The translations under genes were made by a program, and so were the position numbers. Below the pieces are notes generated by a model, which saw only the letters and a program-made list of their open reading frames with translations, searched no databases and was not told the origin of the DNA. Positions 53,685 to 62,659 of a stretch of DNA of 64,000 nt are shown here, in pieces; position 1 is the stretch's first letter; each line of letters starts with the position of its first letter. This DNA comes from Symbiodinium kawagutii (Eukaryota; Sar; Dinophyceae; Suessiales; Symbiodiniaceae): NCBI GenBank assembly GCA_009767595.1, contig VSDK01009463.1, positions 160,473-224,472 of the forward strand. Reading direction: 5' to 3'.

Positions 53685-54062
53685 CTATGCCGTGGAGATC
53701 CTTGCCAACACTTCAGGGTGAAGGTAGCTCAGCTCGATCAAAGCAAAGAGCTGGCGAAGCTTCAGGTTAGGGCGAAACGAGTCCTGGTTCGCGATGTCTG
53801 CTATTGCATAGTTTTCGGATGTTTTTCGGGGATTCTGGTTCGATTCTTGAGGGGTCATAGCTCCTGATGGCATGTCTCTACCTTGGGGCAGGAGGAAACG
53901 CCTCCTTGTCCAAAGACATGGCCCCTTGAGCCAAGTAAGCAATTCCATCCACTTGCGCCCGCAAACCACTCGAAATCTATAGATTCTTGCCATTCCAAAT
54001 AAATTCACCACATTCCTAGATTCTTTGCAATCATCAGTTTGAGATAAAAGAACAAGTGACAT
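53685..54062. CDS. coding-like segment, strand unresolved
   Basis: Plus: CACTTCAG acceptor then VKVAQLDQSKELAKLQ and donor CTTCAG/GTTAGG. Minus: 125-codon frame including LKLRQLFALIELSYLHPEVL. Both look real at the amino-acid level. Confidence 0.35.
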
Positions 54063-54088
54063 TCAGTCGAAAAATATGGAAAGAGTTT

Positions 54089-54213
54089 TTAGAACCGCTC
54101 AATTGCTATGCCCATTTGGCAAAGCAAACTTTTGCCTTTCTGCTCCTTCAGCTGCATGAGTTCTGTCGTGCCTTCCAAGACCTTCCACTTATGGTTGATG
54201 CTTTGGTACAGTC
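54089..54213 (-). CDS. candidate exon, possibly terminal
   Basis: Minus strand: TTCTACCTTTCGAG acceptor, then LYQSINHKWKVLEGTTELM and KEQKGKSLLCQMGIAIERF, then TAA at 54091-54089. 125 nt, phase 1. The plus frame (73 codons) is also open. Confidence 0.45.
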
Positions 54214-54304
54214 CTCGAAAGGTAGAAGTTTAAGTCATCTGAACGCCCACCAGTTTCAAACTGAGAGGGTTTCATGAGACTTCTCTGATCTTTTCTCAAA
54301 TCGA

Positions 54305-54592
54305 TCAATCCAAAGCCTCCTTTGAAAGCTGAACATCTTGAGACGAAGCTGCTAACGTGAACCCATTAGAAGCCATCGAACGCCCCTTGCTGGTAGCCAC
54401 TTTGGGCTGCCACTCACCTGCAGACTGACAGCTCCGACACAGGTGTCGCATAAAACCTGAGGTCAAAGTCACACTGTGGAGCAGTTGATTCTCGCGATAA
54501 AGCCACGATGTGCTAATCTGGTGGATGGCGAATATGATTAATGATCGTTGATCACCAAACAATACGGAACAATCACCAGGAATACATATCAC
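54305..54592 (-). CDS. coding-like segment
   Basis: Minus frame of 95 codons: RHLCRSCQSAGEWQPKVA, ASNGFTLAASSQDVQLSKE, TGA at the end. It contains a perfect donor word CTGCAG/GTGAGT at about 54420, so coding may stop there. Confidence 0.4.
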   Translation of the reverse strand: MICIPGDCSVLFGDQRSLIIFAIHQISTSWLYRENQLLHSVTLTSGFMRHLCRSCQSAGEWQPKVATSKGRSMASNGFTLAASSQDVQLSKEALD

Positions 54593-54599
54593 TTAGTCG

Positions 54600-54794
54600 T
54601 TAATAGGGAACAAATCGCCAACACAAAGCGCTGTGGATGATGCCGCATCGTAATGCCTGGTTCGCTGTGGTGCTTCGGAGATCCAGCCATAATGACATCA
54701 GGGATGGTATCTCCCATGGATCAGCGGTAGATTCAACTGGTTCATCATGGCCAAGAAGGGAAAAAAACTCACAGGTGTGGATGCCATCATTCAA
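54600..54794 (-). CDS. coding-like segment
   Basis: Minus frame: FSLLGHDEPVESTADPWEI, PSLMSLWLDLRSTTANQAL. Acceptor possibly the ACCTGTGAG at about 54777. The plus strand has a competing frame starting MAKKGKKLTGVDAI at 54747. Confidence 0.4.
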   Translation of the reverse strand: MNDGIHTCEFFSLLGHDEPVESTADPWEIPSLMSLWLDLRSTTANQALRCGIIHSALCWRFVPY

Positions 54795-55088
54795 AACATG
54801 TCCTTTGTTGCATCAGTTGTGAATAGGTTTTCATCATTCAATACCAGGAAACAAAACACACTTGAAGGCCTTAGCGGGGGTTTGTTTGTGTTGTTTGACC
54901 AAAACTGCATCGCTTCTTGTCTAGTTGGCTTGCGAAAAACCGGGTGGTCGACAGATCCGCACATGAAAATGCAAAGGGGAAAGCTCTCTCAGTATGCTGA
55001 GTGCAATATAGTGCATTACAATAGACTCATTGTGGTTCATATACATGTGTGGGTGCATTTTGTAGAACAATATATGCATATATCGTGA
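54747..55088 (+). CDS. plus-strand ORF of 113 codons, doubtful
   Basis: ATG in a good eukaryotic context (ATCATGGCC), MAKKGKKLTGVDAIIQNM, then SGGLFVLFDQNCIASCLVG. A CTCACAG/GTGTGG donor after codon 10 would make it a first exon. Confidence 0.3.
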   Translation: MAKKGKKLTGVDAIIQNMSFVASVVNRFSSFNTRKQNTLEGLSGGLFVLFDQNCIASCLVGLRKTGWSTDPHMKMQRGKLSQYAECNIVHYNRLIVVHIHVWVHFVEQYMHIS

Positions 55089-55128
55089 GTATTTGTTTCA
55101 ATACATGCAAAGTAATTACATATACATA

Positions 55129-55243
55129 TGGCTATGGGTCAATATCAACCAACCAATAATGGGGGATATTCACCAACAAAACTATAGGGAAAATAATGGT
55201 TAATGATAGGGGAACCAGGGGTACAGGGTTTTGACCCACTGCC
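55129..55243 (+). repeat. family B element
   Basis: TGGCTATGGGTCAATATCAAC at the left, GGGTTTTGACCCACTGCC at the right. Confidence 0.95.
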
Positions 55244-55273
55244 ATATTTTGTCATCAATTACCACCAATCAAC

Positions 55274-55355
55274 AGCTTGGCCGCGTTCCCGTTGGCATCC
55301 CCAGGCCTTTCGTGCATGCCCTTCTTGCACAGGGTGCTAGCGTACCTGGTACTGG
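55274..55355 (-). CDS. candidate exon
   Basis: Minus strand: CTGCACTGTGCAG acceptor, CAAGCT/GTTGAT donor, 82 nt, phase 1 to 2: STRYASTLCKKGMHERPGD then ANGNAAK. A second minus frame and one plus frame (VHALLAQGASVPGTG) are open too. Confidence 0.45.
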
Positions 55356-55913
55356 CTGCACAGTGCAGGTGTCAACCCCAGTGCTGGCACTGGCGCCTTC
55401 TGCTGAACTAGGATATACATAATATAACCAACTGAAATATATTAGATAATCACAATGCAACAAAAGAATCCTATGGAATCGTGGAATCCTGCAAATCTGC
55501 TGGAGAAAAAACAGCTATAGGTTCATTTTCATCCCCATGATGACAACCAGCAACACGCCAGGTCAGTCAACAGCCTATGGCTAGGGGATCATAAATTCTC
55601 ACTAGAGCACTGACTTCATAGGATGGGTTAGCTATACCGTAATAGCCAACAGCAACCAACACCTGGGTGTTCATCACCGCACGGTTAGAGAACCAGGACA
55701 CTCCCAAGCTCCAAAAGCATCTCGTCACACTGCTTTCTCGCATAGATCGCTGGTACTTCACTTCATCCATCTTCCCATTCTTCGAGAGTTTACACTTCCA
55801 AAACCTGCCATGTTCAACCAAACATCGGATCTAGGGTCCGCTTTTTGGTATAGCCAACCTATGATTTGTGGTGTTCCCATGGGTTCCCATCCTCCCAAGC
55901 ATCCGTGGGTCAC

Positions 55914-55969
55914 TGTAACTCCTTCTCTGCCAGGTATCGATGGATCCAGAGTTCGCGATCCCGGGCCAA
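55914..55969 (-). CDS. candidate exon, helical
   Basis: Minus strand: GGCCCTGGATCCAG acceptor, GTTACA/GTGACC donor, 56 nt, phase 0 to 2: LARDRELWIHRYLAEKEL, strongly charged, probably helical. Follows 56348-56470. Confidence 0.55.
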
Positions 55970-56347
55970 CTGGATCCAGGGCCAATTTGTGGATCAACAG
56001 AGGTGCATGTACATGGAGAATATATGTATACTATGGAAATGATGCATAGTATTTATATGGAGAGCAATTACGATATGTGTGTTTTCTTTTAATGAATTTG
56101 TATATATGCACGCTATGTATCTATAAAAAACAGTTGTTTAGATGATGATGTACACGATTTTGTACCACGCACTGCTTCGTGCGGGTGGTTAGGCCAATGC
56201 TTGGGATGGTTCAAGCTAGATCGTACAACTCCGACAAGTACTACTAGGTCGCCGCTTTTCATAGATTCTTCAACGTGGTCTCTGATTTCTTGGAGTTGCC
56301 TCAAACATACCACCAGCTCGGATTGACCATGACTATATAACCTCTTC

Positions 56348-56470
56348 CTAGATATGTTCGCCATCCAACCAGCTCATCAACCACGCATTGCCACGCTTGG
56401 CCGCGCTGTCCTTCACCCCCCGCAGCGCCTCTTGAAGCTTTCCCAACAAGGCCGTGATGATGCTGCCTGC
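56348..56470 (-). CDS. candidate exon, helical
   Basis: Minus strand after a TTGGTCCAAG acceptor: AGSIITALLGKLQEALRG, VKDSAAKRGNAWLMSWL and TAG at 56350-56348. A GCGGGG/GTGAAG donor after EALRG (phase 0) would join it in frame to 55914-55969. Another minus frame is open from the family A edge at 56557. Confidence 0.55.
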   Translation of the reverse strand, partial: AGSIITALLGKLQEALRGVKDSAAKRGNAWLMSWLDGEHI

Positions 56471-56552
56471 CTTGGACCAATGATGGGTCATGCTTCAGCA
56501 TCGTTTCAGTAGGGCTAAGCTTGACGCAAAAAAGAATGGTGGCGCTATTGGT

Positions 56553-56648
56553 GGTTTCTCAAAATAGGGGACCCCTAAAAATGGTTGGTTTACTATTAAT
56601 AATGATTATTCATGGATGATTTAGGGGGTCCCCTATTTTGAGAAACAC
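56553..56648 (+). repeat. family A element
   Basis: GTTTCTCAAAATAGGGGACCC at the left, GTCCCCTATTTTGAGAAACAC at the right: near-perfect TIR. Confidence 0.95.
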
Positions 56649-56659
56649 TCCTATTGTGA

Positions 56660-57400
56660 TTGCTCACTTACTGTAATTTCACACTAGTTGTCTGCTGCTG
56701 GTTGTCATCCCACAACTATGAATCACAATTATAGTATTTAATTACTAAGAACCATTGTCAACCATTATCCTATAACCTTAAAAGTATCGATTCTTCACAT
56801 CAAATGAAAATCGCTACCATGTAGGATGATCCCTCAAACCAAGCAACCATTTTGAGTTACGCTGGTCACTGCCGAGTATGAATCTATTTTGCATCTTTGA
56901 CGATCAACCATACCATGATTCGGTGATTCGCCATGATCAAATATGAATCACTTTGTATGAACCATGCTTGACTACTCTCAACCATCTAAGTGCATGAAAT
57001 TGCCACAAGACCATCTTCTCAGGTAACTGTTGGTTTTGTTTTTTCCCACCTTGATCTACAGCAAAGTGCCAATCTTGTGTAAATATGTGTCAGTGATTGC
57101 TTCGTACCGACATTTTTGAAAATTACAGCGGCACTGGATCATGCCTGCTATTGTGATCGTTCATTACACTTGGATGTTCCAATTCAACTCAGCTATGGTG
57201 TTGACTTCAATTTTCCGTGTTTAAAAACACACTTGTAAGTGGCATTTATTCAAAATCTATGAACCTCCACCAGTTGGTTCTCCACAAAAATGTCAACTTG
57301 CGTAGCATTGGTATTCCTTTCTGAGCTATGGCCACTCAATTCACAACATCCAAAAAACGTCTGTCAGCTGTGTGACGTAGTCATTCTCCAAGCTTTGCCA
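56660..57400. other. spacer
   Basis: AACCATTGTCAACC and CTCTCAACCATC words. No gene recognised. Confidence 0.35.
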
Positions 57401-57407
57401 CCCCCAC

Positions 57408-57524
57408 CTGTCGACTAGAGCCACTCGCCAGGTTGAGAAATGCGACAATCTGCTGTTGCCTCGGCTTGCATCGCCTAGGGAAGAACCCGCACCAGTTGAA
57501 TTTTGTGCTCCCCTGCAAGTGTTT
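57408..57524 (-). CDS. candidate exon downstream of an introner intron
   Basis: Minus strand: the acceptor CTATGACTTCAG is the end of a family A element; donor CGACAG/GTGGGG. 39 codons, phase 0 to 0: HLQGSTKFNWCGFFPRRC, QQQIVAFLNLASGSSRQ. A second acceptor (CTTGCAG, start 57512) gives another open frame (NSTGAGSSLGDASRGNSR). Confidence 0.55.
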
Positions 57525-57630
57525 CTGAAGTCATAGGCGAGACCCCCAGTTATCATTCAGTTTATTCATCAATTCACCATTTACAGTAGTAAACCAACCA
57601 TAACTTGGGTGTCCCCTATTTCAAGAAGAC
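57525..57630 (-). mobile_element. family A element forming a complete 106-bp intron
   Basis: On the minus strand it runs from GTCTTCTTGAAATAGGGG to GCCTATGACTTCAG, with candidate exon on both sides (57631-57673 and 57408-57524). Its termini are the family A inverted repeats. The smallest intron in the window. Confidence 0.6.
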
Positions 57631-57673
57631 CTCCATTTGGTGGAGGATGTCTCCTATCAGCGCCAGGAATCAT
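57631..57673 (-). CDS. candidate exon upstream of an introner intron
   Basis: Minus strand: GATACTCCCAG acceptor, AATGGAG/GTCTTC donor, 43 nt: MIPGADRRHPPPNG. The same frame is open upstream (LRIYVEWLVSVQENRYSQ). Phase 1 out does not match phase 0 in of 57408-57524, so one border is off. Confidence 0.45.
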
Positions 57674-57859
57674 CTGGGAGTATCTGTTCTCTTGCACCGA
57701 AACAAGCCATTCGACATAGATTCGCAAAGTTGTGCTTAGGAAGATTTCATGAAGGTTTGGCACAGGGGGGTGGTATGGAACGTCTGGTACCGATGAACCA
57801 CAGCTTGACAGAGTGCTATGTACATTTGGTGGAACAATTTGTTTGACCATTTGGTGCTT

Positions 57860-58020
57860 TATTTCTGTACAATGTTTTATCTAGAGCGGCAGCGGCAGTT
57901 TGACGTATTGTTGTACTGTTGTATCCTGAAGCCATCTTGGCGGTTCCTTGACATCCCAGGAAAGCGTGCCAGCAGGTTGCAGCTCATGGCACGGAGGTCA
58001 TGATGAGTCGGTGGCTGATT
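57860..58020. CDS. coding-like segment, strand unresolved
   Basis: Plus: RQRQFDVLLYCCILKPSWRF, IPGKRASRLQLMARRS, TGA. Minus: SCNLLARFPGMSRNRQDGF. No decisive borders. Confidence 0.3.
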
Positions 58021-58274
58021 ACCTGTTGGTTCCATGGTCAAGGATGGTTCTCAAGGATGATTCATGGGTCAATAAGACAATCCCCAGTGATTAAGCTGGT
58101 GGTACATGAATCCCCCATATATTTCTATAACCATTGATATCCATTGTTAGTTACTTATTAACCTCTATTATCAATCATTTGATAATTAACCATTTTTAGT
58201 TGGTCTTGAAGGTATATGATCAATTTATATCAATTTATCAAGTTATAAGCATTTTCAAGCATTAACCAAACAAA

Positions 58275-58390
58275 GCATTTACTGCTGGATCTCCCCTGAG
58301 CGCCCCGGCACTACCACTGCAGTAGCCAGGGCTGCCTGGGCGAGGCACCAGCGTCTCCAAGACGTGCGGCGGAGTGGGGGCATATGTATA
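58275..58390. CDS. GC-rich island, strand unresolved
   Basis: Plus: CGGCACTACCACTGCAG acceptor then ARAAWARHQRLQDVRRSGG. Minus: RRTSWRRWCLAQAALATAVV then a stop. Adjacent to family A at 58394. Confidence 0.35.
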
Positions 58391-58393
58391 TGG

Positions 58394-58498
58394 TGGTTTC
58401 GCAAGCCATAGGGGGCCCCAAAGTTATAGCTGGTTTATTGCTATAAATGACTAGTAATGGATGATGACTTGGGGTACCCCTATGGCTTGAGAAACACC
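58394..58498 (-). repeat. family A element
   Basis: GGTTTCGCAAGCCATAGGGGG at the left, CCCCTATGGCTTGAGAAACAC at the right. Confidence 0.9.
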
Positions 58499-58868
58499 CA
58501 TATATGTAAATCATATATATGTACACCTATATATATGACATTCTATGACTGCATAACGAGGTCTGCATTCGTGTTTTCATCAAATAAAAAGAGGAACTTG
58601 CACATGAATTCAAATATTGGAAGGGACATTTTGAGTGGATGAATTGTCCTGAACGCCAGCGTCCATTTCCAGACCGTGTTCCAAGGAGTTTTAATGCTTC
58701 AGAGTGCATTGAGGTTTCAAGCGAACAAAGTTCTTGTCTTACCAGTGCTCACAAGTTCTTTTTGGGTTGCTGGTAGCACTAAGATTCACCAATCAAAATC
58801 TTGCTGGTTCAGCCATCCTTACTGGTGAACACGGGTTCAGTGTGGCCCGTTTCGCTTCTTGGATTCAC

Positions 58869-58944
58869 CAGCCTCAAAATCTTGCCCACCCACGGCCTCA
58901 ATCTTGGCCATGCCCTCGGACTCTCCTTCCTCCGGCGCCGCCGC
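58869..58944 (-). CDS. candidate exon, acidic
   Basis: Minus strand: CACATCTTGTTTCAG acceptor, GAGGCTG/GTGAAT donor, 25 codons plus one base, phase 0 to 1: AAAPEEGESEGMAKIEAVG then GQDFEA. Follows 59230-59280 in phase. A plus frame of 149 codons is less protein-like. Confidence 0.55.
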
Positions 58945-59229
58945 CTGAAACAAGATGTGCCTCTAAGGACTCTTGGAATTTCAATCACCTCTACAAACAC
59001 ACACACCACACATATACGTATCTACAGATTTATCTATTGATTGTTGATTTGTTTATTTATTCATTTATATTCATATATATATATATAGCTCTGCTAGTGC
59101 CCTATATGTTCAGAACCTTTCTCTCTATAGTAGTGCAGAACGCATGTCTCTTAAAGGTTCCGTATGCCTATATTCAAAAATAACTACATGGTTTCAAGAG
59201 TATGTATGTGTACGTATGTGCACAAACAC

Positions 59230-59280
59230 GTTCAAGACGGCGCGAATGATCAGGGCGGCTTTGACGTCTGCATGAAAGAC
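59230..59280 (-). CDS. candidate exon
   Basis: Minus strand: CCGTGGTGACAG acceptor, TTGAAC/GTGTTT donor, exactly 17 codons, phase 0 to 0: VFHADVKAALIIRAVLN. Another minus frame runs through (VVGQLVSQREKERRFN) and may hold a further exon at about 59290-59400. Confidence 0.5.
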
Positions 59281-59449
59281 CTGTCACCACGGTTTTCACT
59301 GCATCAGATCTGTTGAAGCGCCTTTCTTTTTCTCTCTGAGACACCAGCTGCCCGACAACCTTCCTACACCGTGCTGTGCTCCTTCTCCAGTAGAAGCAAT
59401 ACACATACTGCCATGACCGTTGGTTCAAGGCTCTGGGATACGTCATCAT

Positions 59450-60080
59450 TCAGGTAATACGATTGTGACTGTGGTGGGACGTCAACATGCTGGAGAGACG
59501 TTGCTGTGGTGGCCAAACGTTATCATGGCAATGCAACAGTGTAATGCCTGGTAGGGGGACATGGTCATTGTGGTGGAACGGTCGTATGATGTTGGAAGGT
59601 TAACATGCCGATGGAAAGTTGCTGGTCCAATGTCATAGTGGTGGGTGGAAAGTTCGGATGGTGAAAAAATCACATGCAGACGATATGATTTCAGTGTCAA
59701 ATGTGTTCAATCTTGAAAAACTGCAAATTCCCCTGGTCCGTTGGTGACGTCTCCAGCATAAACACACCTACAGCACCAGTATACTCGCAATACACGGTAT
59801 GGACTTGTGCATCATAGTTGGGGCGAATGGCAGGTGGGTCATGATAAAACTGTTAACATGGCGCTCACATGTCAAACCCTTTGGTCCAAGCCCACATCTG
59901 TCCTACGGTCATCCCAATGTCACTACCAGGTATTGCTTCCTCATGCTTGTACTCACCCCCAGAGCGCCGAGTCTTGGGTAGTGACTTGGAATGTCCCATG
60001 GCTATACCTCCGCTTGGCTATCTTCTAAGGTCCTTGGTTCAACTAGTGACTAGTTGGTGGCTGTGGCTATCGATGACATG
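59450..60080. other. spacer with open frames
   Basis: GTGGTGGGACGTCAACATG-type words recur (59470-59660). A plus frame of 164 codons (59869-60363) crosses the better-bordered minus exon at 60095. Confidence 0.3.
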
Positions 60081-60094
60081 GTGCTTTGGTACAC

Positions 60095-60185
60095 CTGCAC
60101 AGTACAAAGACTTGTCCCAATCCCAATCCCAGGATGTCCATCCGCTGATTTTGAGGCTCGATTCCGTGAATCTGGTGGCAGTATC
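60095..60185 (-). CDS. candidate exon, Trp/Asp-rich, well bordered
   Basis: Minus strand: TGGCTGATTTTCCAG acceptor and TACTGTGCAG/GTGTAC donor, both near consensus. 91 nt, phase 0 to 1: DTATRFTESSLKISGWTSW then DWDWDKSLYCA. Plus frames are also open. Family not recognised. Confidence 0.6.
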
Positions 60186-60423
60186 CTGGAAAATCAGCCA
60201 ACAGGACTACCCATGCCTGATCTTAAACTCATTTAAACTCGAGCTATCCATTCCCGGAGACCTAAACTCCGATCCGCATTTCTCTTCTTTCCGAGTGTTC
60301 AAATCGATGGTCCGACTCAAAAATCCAGGAAGAGCCAACCTGCGTCCATCTAAGGCTTTCTGACTGAACTTCTGAAAGCAATATATAGCTGTTTTTCGAC
60401 ACAACTTCTGTCCGATCACTAAC

Positions 60424-60538
60424 CCCAAATCCAAAGCCCAACCATCGCGTTGATGTTCGTCGCTGGACTGAACATTGACTTCAAATACTCCCCAACAGCG
60501 GACCTGAGAAAGGCATCTTTCTTGGTTGGTAACCTTCA
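60424..60538 (-). CDS. candidate exon starting at a family C edge
   Basis: Minus strand: acceptor CACCAACCAG is the family C terminus; donor ATTTGGG/GTTAGT. 115 nt, phase 1 to 2: KVTNQERCLSQVRCWGVFE, VNVQSSDEHQRDGWALDL. An internal TTTCTCAG is an alternative acceptor. Family not recognised. Confidence 0.55.
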
Positions 60539-60638
60539 CTGGTTGGTGGTTTCAACCCCAATGAAAATGAGTCAACCAACCATGTCTCAATAACTACTAG
60601 GGAAAATTTCAAATATGTGAATCAAACCACCAACCACT
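60538..60638 (+). repeat. family C element
   Basis: ACTGGTTGGTGGTTTCAACC at the left, ATCAAACCACCAACCAC at the right. A second right-end fragment lies at 60703-60728. Confidence 0.9.
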
Positions 60639-60860
60639 AGTTGCTTAACCACTATTGATACTTATCATCCCCTATCATTAACCCGCTAAAATCCTATATC
60701 ACAAATGTGAATCAAACCACCCACCAGTATAGCTGGGGTTTGTTGGTGCAGTACCACTAGTTGCTTAACCACCATTGTTACAGTATAGCTGGGGTTCCCT
60801 CATCTACACCCCACATTGTGACCCATCTCCCCCCAGCCGCCGGCCGATGAGTCTCCGCAC

Positions 60861-60906
60861 CTGAGGCTCGGCTGAAGCGTCCAAACTCCTGCGTGGCCCC
60901 GGGCGG
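60861..60906 (-). CDS. candidate exon
   Basis: Minus strand: CGCCTTCATCCCAG acceptor, GCCTCAG/GTGCGG donor, 15 codons plus one base: PPGATQEFGRFSRAS. An internal CACGCAG is an alternative acceptor. Confidence 0.5.
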
Positions 60907-60937
60907 CTGGGATGAAGGCGACGTTGGATGGATGGAT

Positions 60938-61027
60938 GTTTCTTAAACATGGGGGTACCCCCCAAGTTATGGTTGGTTTATGACCAAAAAAATGGTTAAT
61001 TTTGGGGTGCTTCTATTTTGAGGGGCC
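60938..61027 (+). repeat. family A element
   Basis: GTTTCTTAAACATGGGGGTACC at the left, GCTTCTATTTTGAGGGGCC at the right. Confidence 0.8.
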
Positions 61028-61035
61028 ATAAAACG

Positions 61036-61140
61036 ATTTCTTCAAAATGGGGGGGGTACCCACAAGTCATCCAATATCAACTATTGTCAGTAATAAACTG
61101 ATCATTTTGGGTCTACACAGTTTCTTAGAAATGAGGGTAC
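61036..61140 (+). repeat. family A element
   Basis: TTTCTTCAAAATGGGGGGGGT at the left, CAGTTTCTTAGAAATGAGGG at the right. Directly follows the previous copy. Confidence 0.75.
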
Positions 61141-61180
61141 GAAGCTTTGACTGATTGTACATACAATGTTATGCGCAGAC

Positions 61181-61211
61181 GCCGTGGTTTGCCCTCCGGG
61201 CAAACCACGGC
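61181..61211. repeat. perfect 14-bp inverted repeat, 3-nt loop
   Basis: GCCGTGGTTTGCCC, TCC loop, then GGGCAAACCACGGC. GC-rich hairpin in AT-rich surroundings. GGGCAAACCA recurs at about 61467. Confidence 0.95.
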
Positions 61212-61261
61212 TGTTCCTACCAATTGAACATTGCTCGAAGAATCAGTGAGAAACACCAGCT

Positions 61262-61374
61262 ATACGCAGTGATTTAGGGTTTAGAGTTTTAGGGTCTAGG
61301 TTTTAGGTTTTAGGGTTTTAGGGGTTTAGGGTTTCGGGTTTCGGGTTTTAGCGTTTTAGGGTTTAGGGCTTTAG
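61262..61374 (+). repeat. interstitial TTTAGGG-type telomere-like repeats
   Basis: Degenerate TTTAGGG/TTTTAGGG/TTTCGGG units for about 110 bp, one orientation. Confidence 0.85.
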
Positions 61375-61542
61375 GCTGCTTGATTCTCAGAGTTTCAAAA
61401 CAACCGGCCTGCGCAGGGTTTTGAACAGTTGACAAGACTAACTTCTGGGCAGGTCTTGTGCATCCGGGCAAACCATGTGGCGTAATGTTAGATTTTGCTT
61501 TCAACCTCTATCCAGCTCTATCATCATTCGCCAGCTCCAAAC

Positions 61543-61620
61543 GTCTCCGTGTCTGTCCTGGAATTCCAGGTGCTGACCTGGAGCACCAGGTGCGGCGAGG
61601 TCACGCAAGGAGATGTGACG
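61543..61620. CDS. coding-like island, strand unresolved
   Basis: Minus from a GGTGCTCCAG acceptor: SAPGIPGQTRRRLELANDD. Plus from a GGAATTCCAG acceptor: ADLEHQVRRGHARRCDVG. Confidence 0.35.
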
Positions 61621-61870
61621 TAGGGATGCTTTCCGGTCCCAAGGAGGAGTCGCATGTGTTTAATGTGATAAATCATGTCCATTTGGAGGATTATATAATG
61701 GTCATGGCATGATATCTTCCTGAAAAAAAGGTGCATGTCCATTTGGGACTTGTTTAATGAGGGACTTGTTTATGGGTTACTGTGATGGAGAAAGGATTCA
61801 AAGTGATAGTAGGAATGCAAAATGCGCCTTTACAAACTTTGACCTCAATACCACGTGAAGAATATCATAC

Positions 61871-61952
61871 CTTTCGCAGGAGCCTTCTTGTGCGGATTTC
61901 CCTGCCGACTCTTCTGCCGGATCCTTGAAACACCCCCAAACGCCTGGAAACC
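61871..61952 (-). CDS. candidate exon
   Basis: Minus strand: TTTCGAGCAG (or TTTCCAG, start 61943) acceptor; strong donor GCGAAAG/GTATGA. Readings QGFQAFGGVSRIRQKSRQG and VWGCFKDPAEESAGKSAQE. The frame depends on the acceptor. Confidence 0.5.
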
Positions 61953-62130
61953 CTGCTCGAAATCATTGAAAATACACAACCATGGACAGTTACCGAGTCG
62001 CAGGTTCTTCATTTGTTGATTAAGTGCATGATGATAAACTGCTATTAAACGCAAGTATCGTGCATCTATAAGGCCAGTAATCATTACTTGGCGGCCGGGA
62101 ATTACATTACTTGATATTACTTGCGTTATT

Positions 62131-62496
62131 TGGCTGTGGGTCAAAACCCCGTACCCCTGGTTCCCCATCATNNNNNNNNNNNTTCCCTACAAACTGGTTG
62201 GTTACCCCCCATTTTAGAAGTGGATGTTTTCTACAGGAGCGATGTTGAATCGGCCATGAATTTTTGCATGCGGTTGGAAATACTCCTAAGCAAGATGTTT
62301 TATACCTCTTTGCTACTGGGGTCTCAGACAGTATGGGATCAATGAAGCGGAATAATCAGCAAGAACATTCAGTTGACGATCGGTCCATGATTTTTCTGGA
62401 AGACATAAACACGCTGCTCGTGTTGCTAATAATCACCCAACCCGGGAATGAGCTGCTCTTCTCGTTTACTGCTTGGTTAATATTGACCCATAGCCA
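62131..62496 (-). repeat. family B element interrupted by about 250 bp
   Basis: Left end TGGCTGTGGGTCAAAACCCC up to about 62213, right end TTAATATTGACCCATAGCCA from about 62474. A normal copy is about 118 bp. The insert has an open plus frame (RSDVESAMNFCMRLEILLS) and ends TTCTCGTTTACTGC. Confidence 0.7.
62172..62182. other. assembly gap (11 N)
   Basis: Run of N inside the family B copy. Comparison with other copies suggests that roughly this length is missing. Confidence 0.99.
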
Positions 62497-62522
62497 TTTG
62501 TTGCTATTACTGACCCTATCAC

Positions 62523-62616
62523 CTGGGACTCCCACGGTCTCGCAAAACACGGCTGCACCAGTCACAACTCCTTGCGCCGCCATTCCTGCCGTTCCTCGCC
62601 TTGTCTTTGCCCAGTT
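62523..62616 (-). CDS. candidate exon
   Basis: Minus strand: AGGTCCTCTGCTCCAG acceptor, GTCCCAG/GTGATA donor. 31 codons plus one base, phase 0 to 1: NWAKTRRGTAGMAAQGVVTG then AAVFCETVGVP. The intron reaches the interrupted family B copy after about 25 bp. Family not recognised. Confidence 0.55.
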
Positions 62617-62659
62617 CTGGAGCAGAGGACCTGGGGCACGACGACGTCATGGTGACAAG

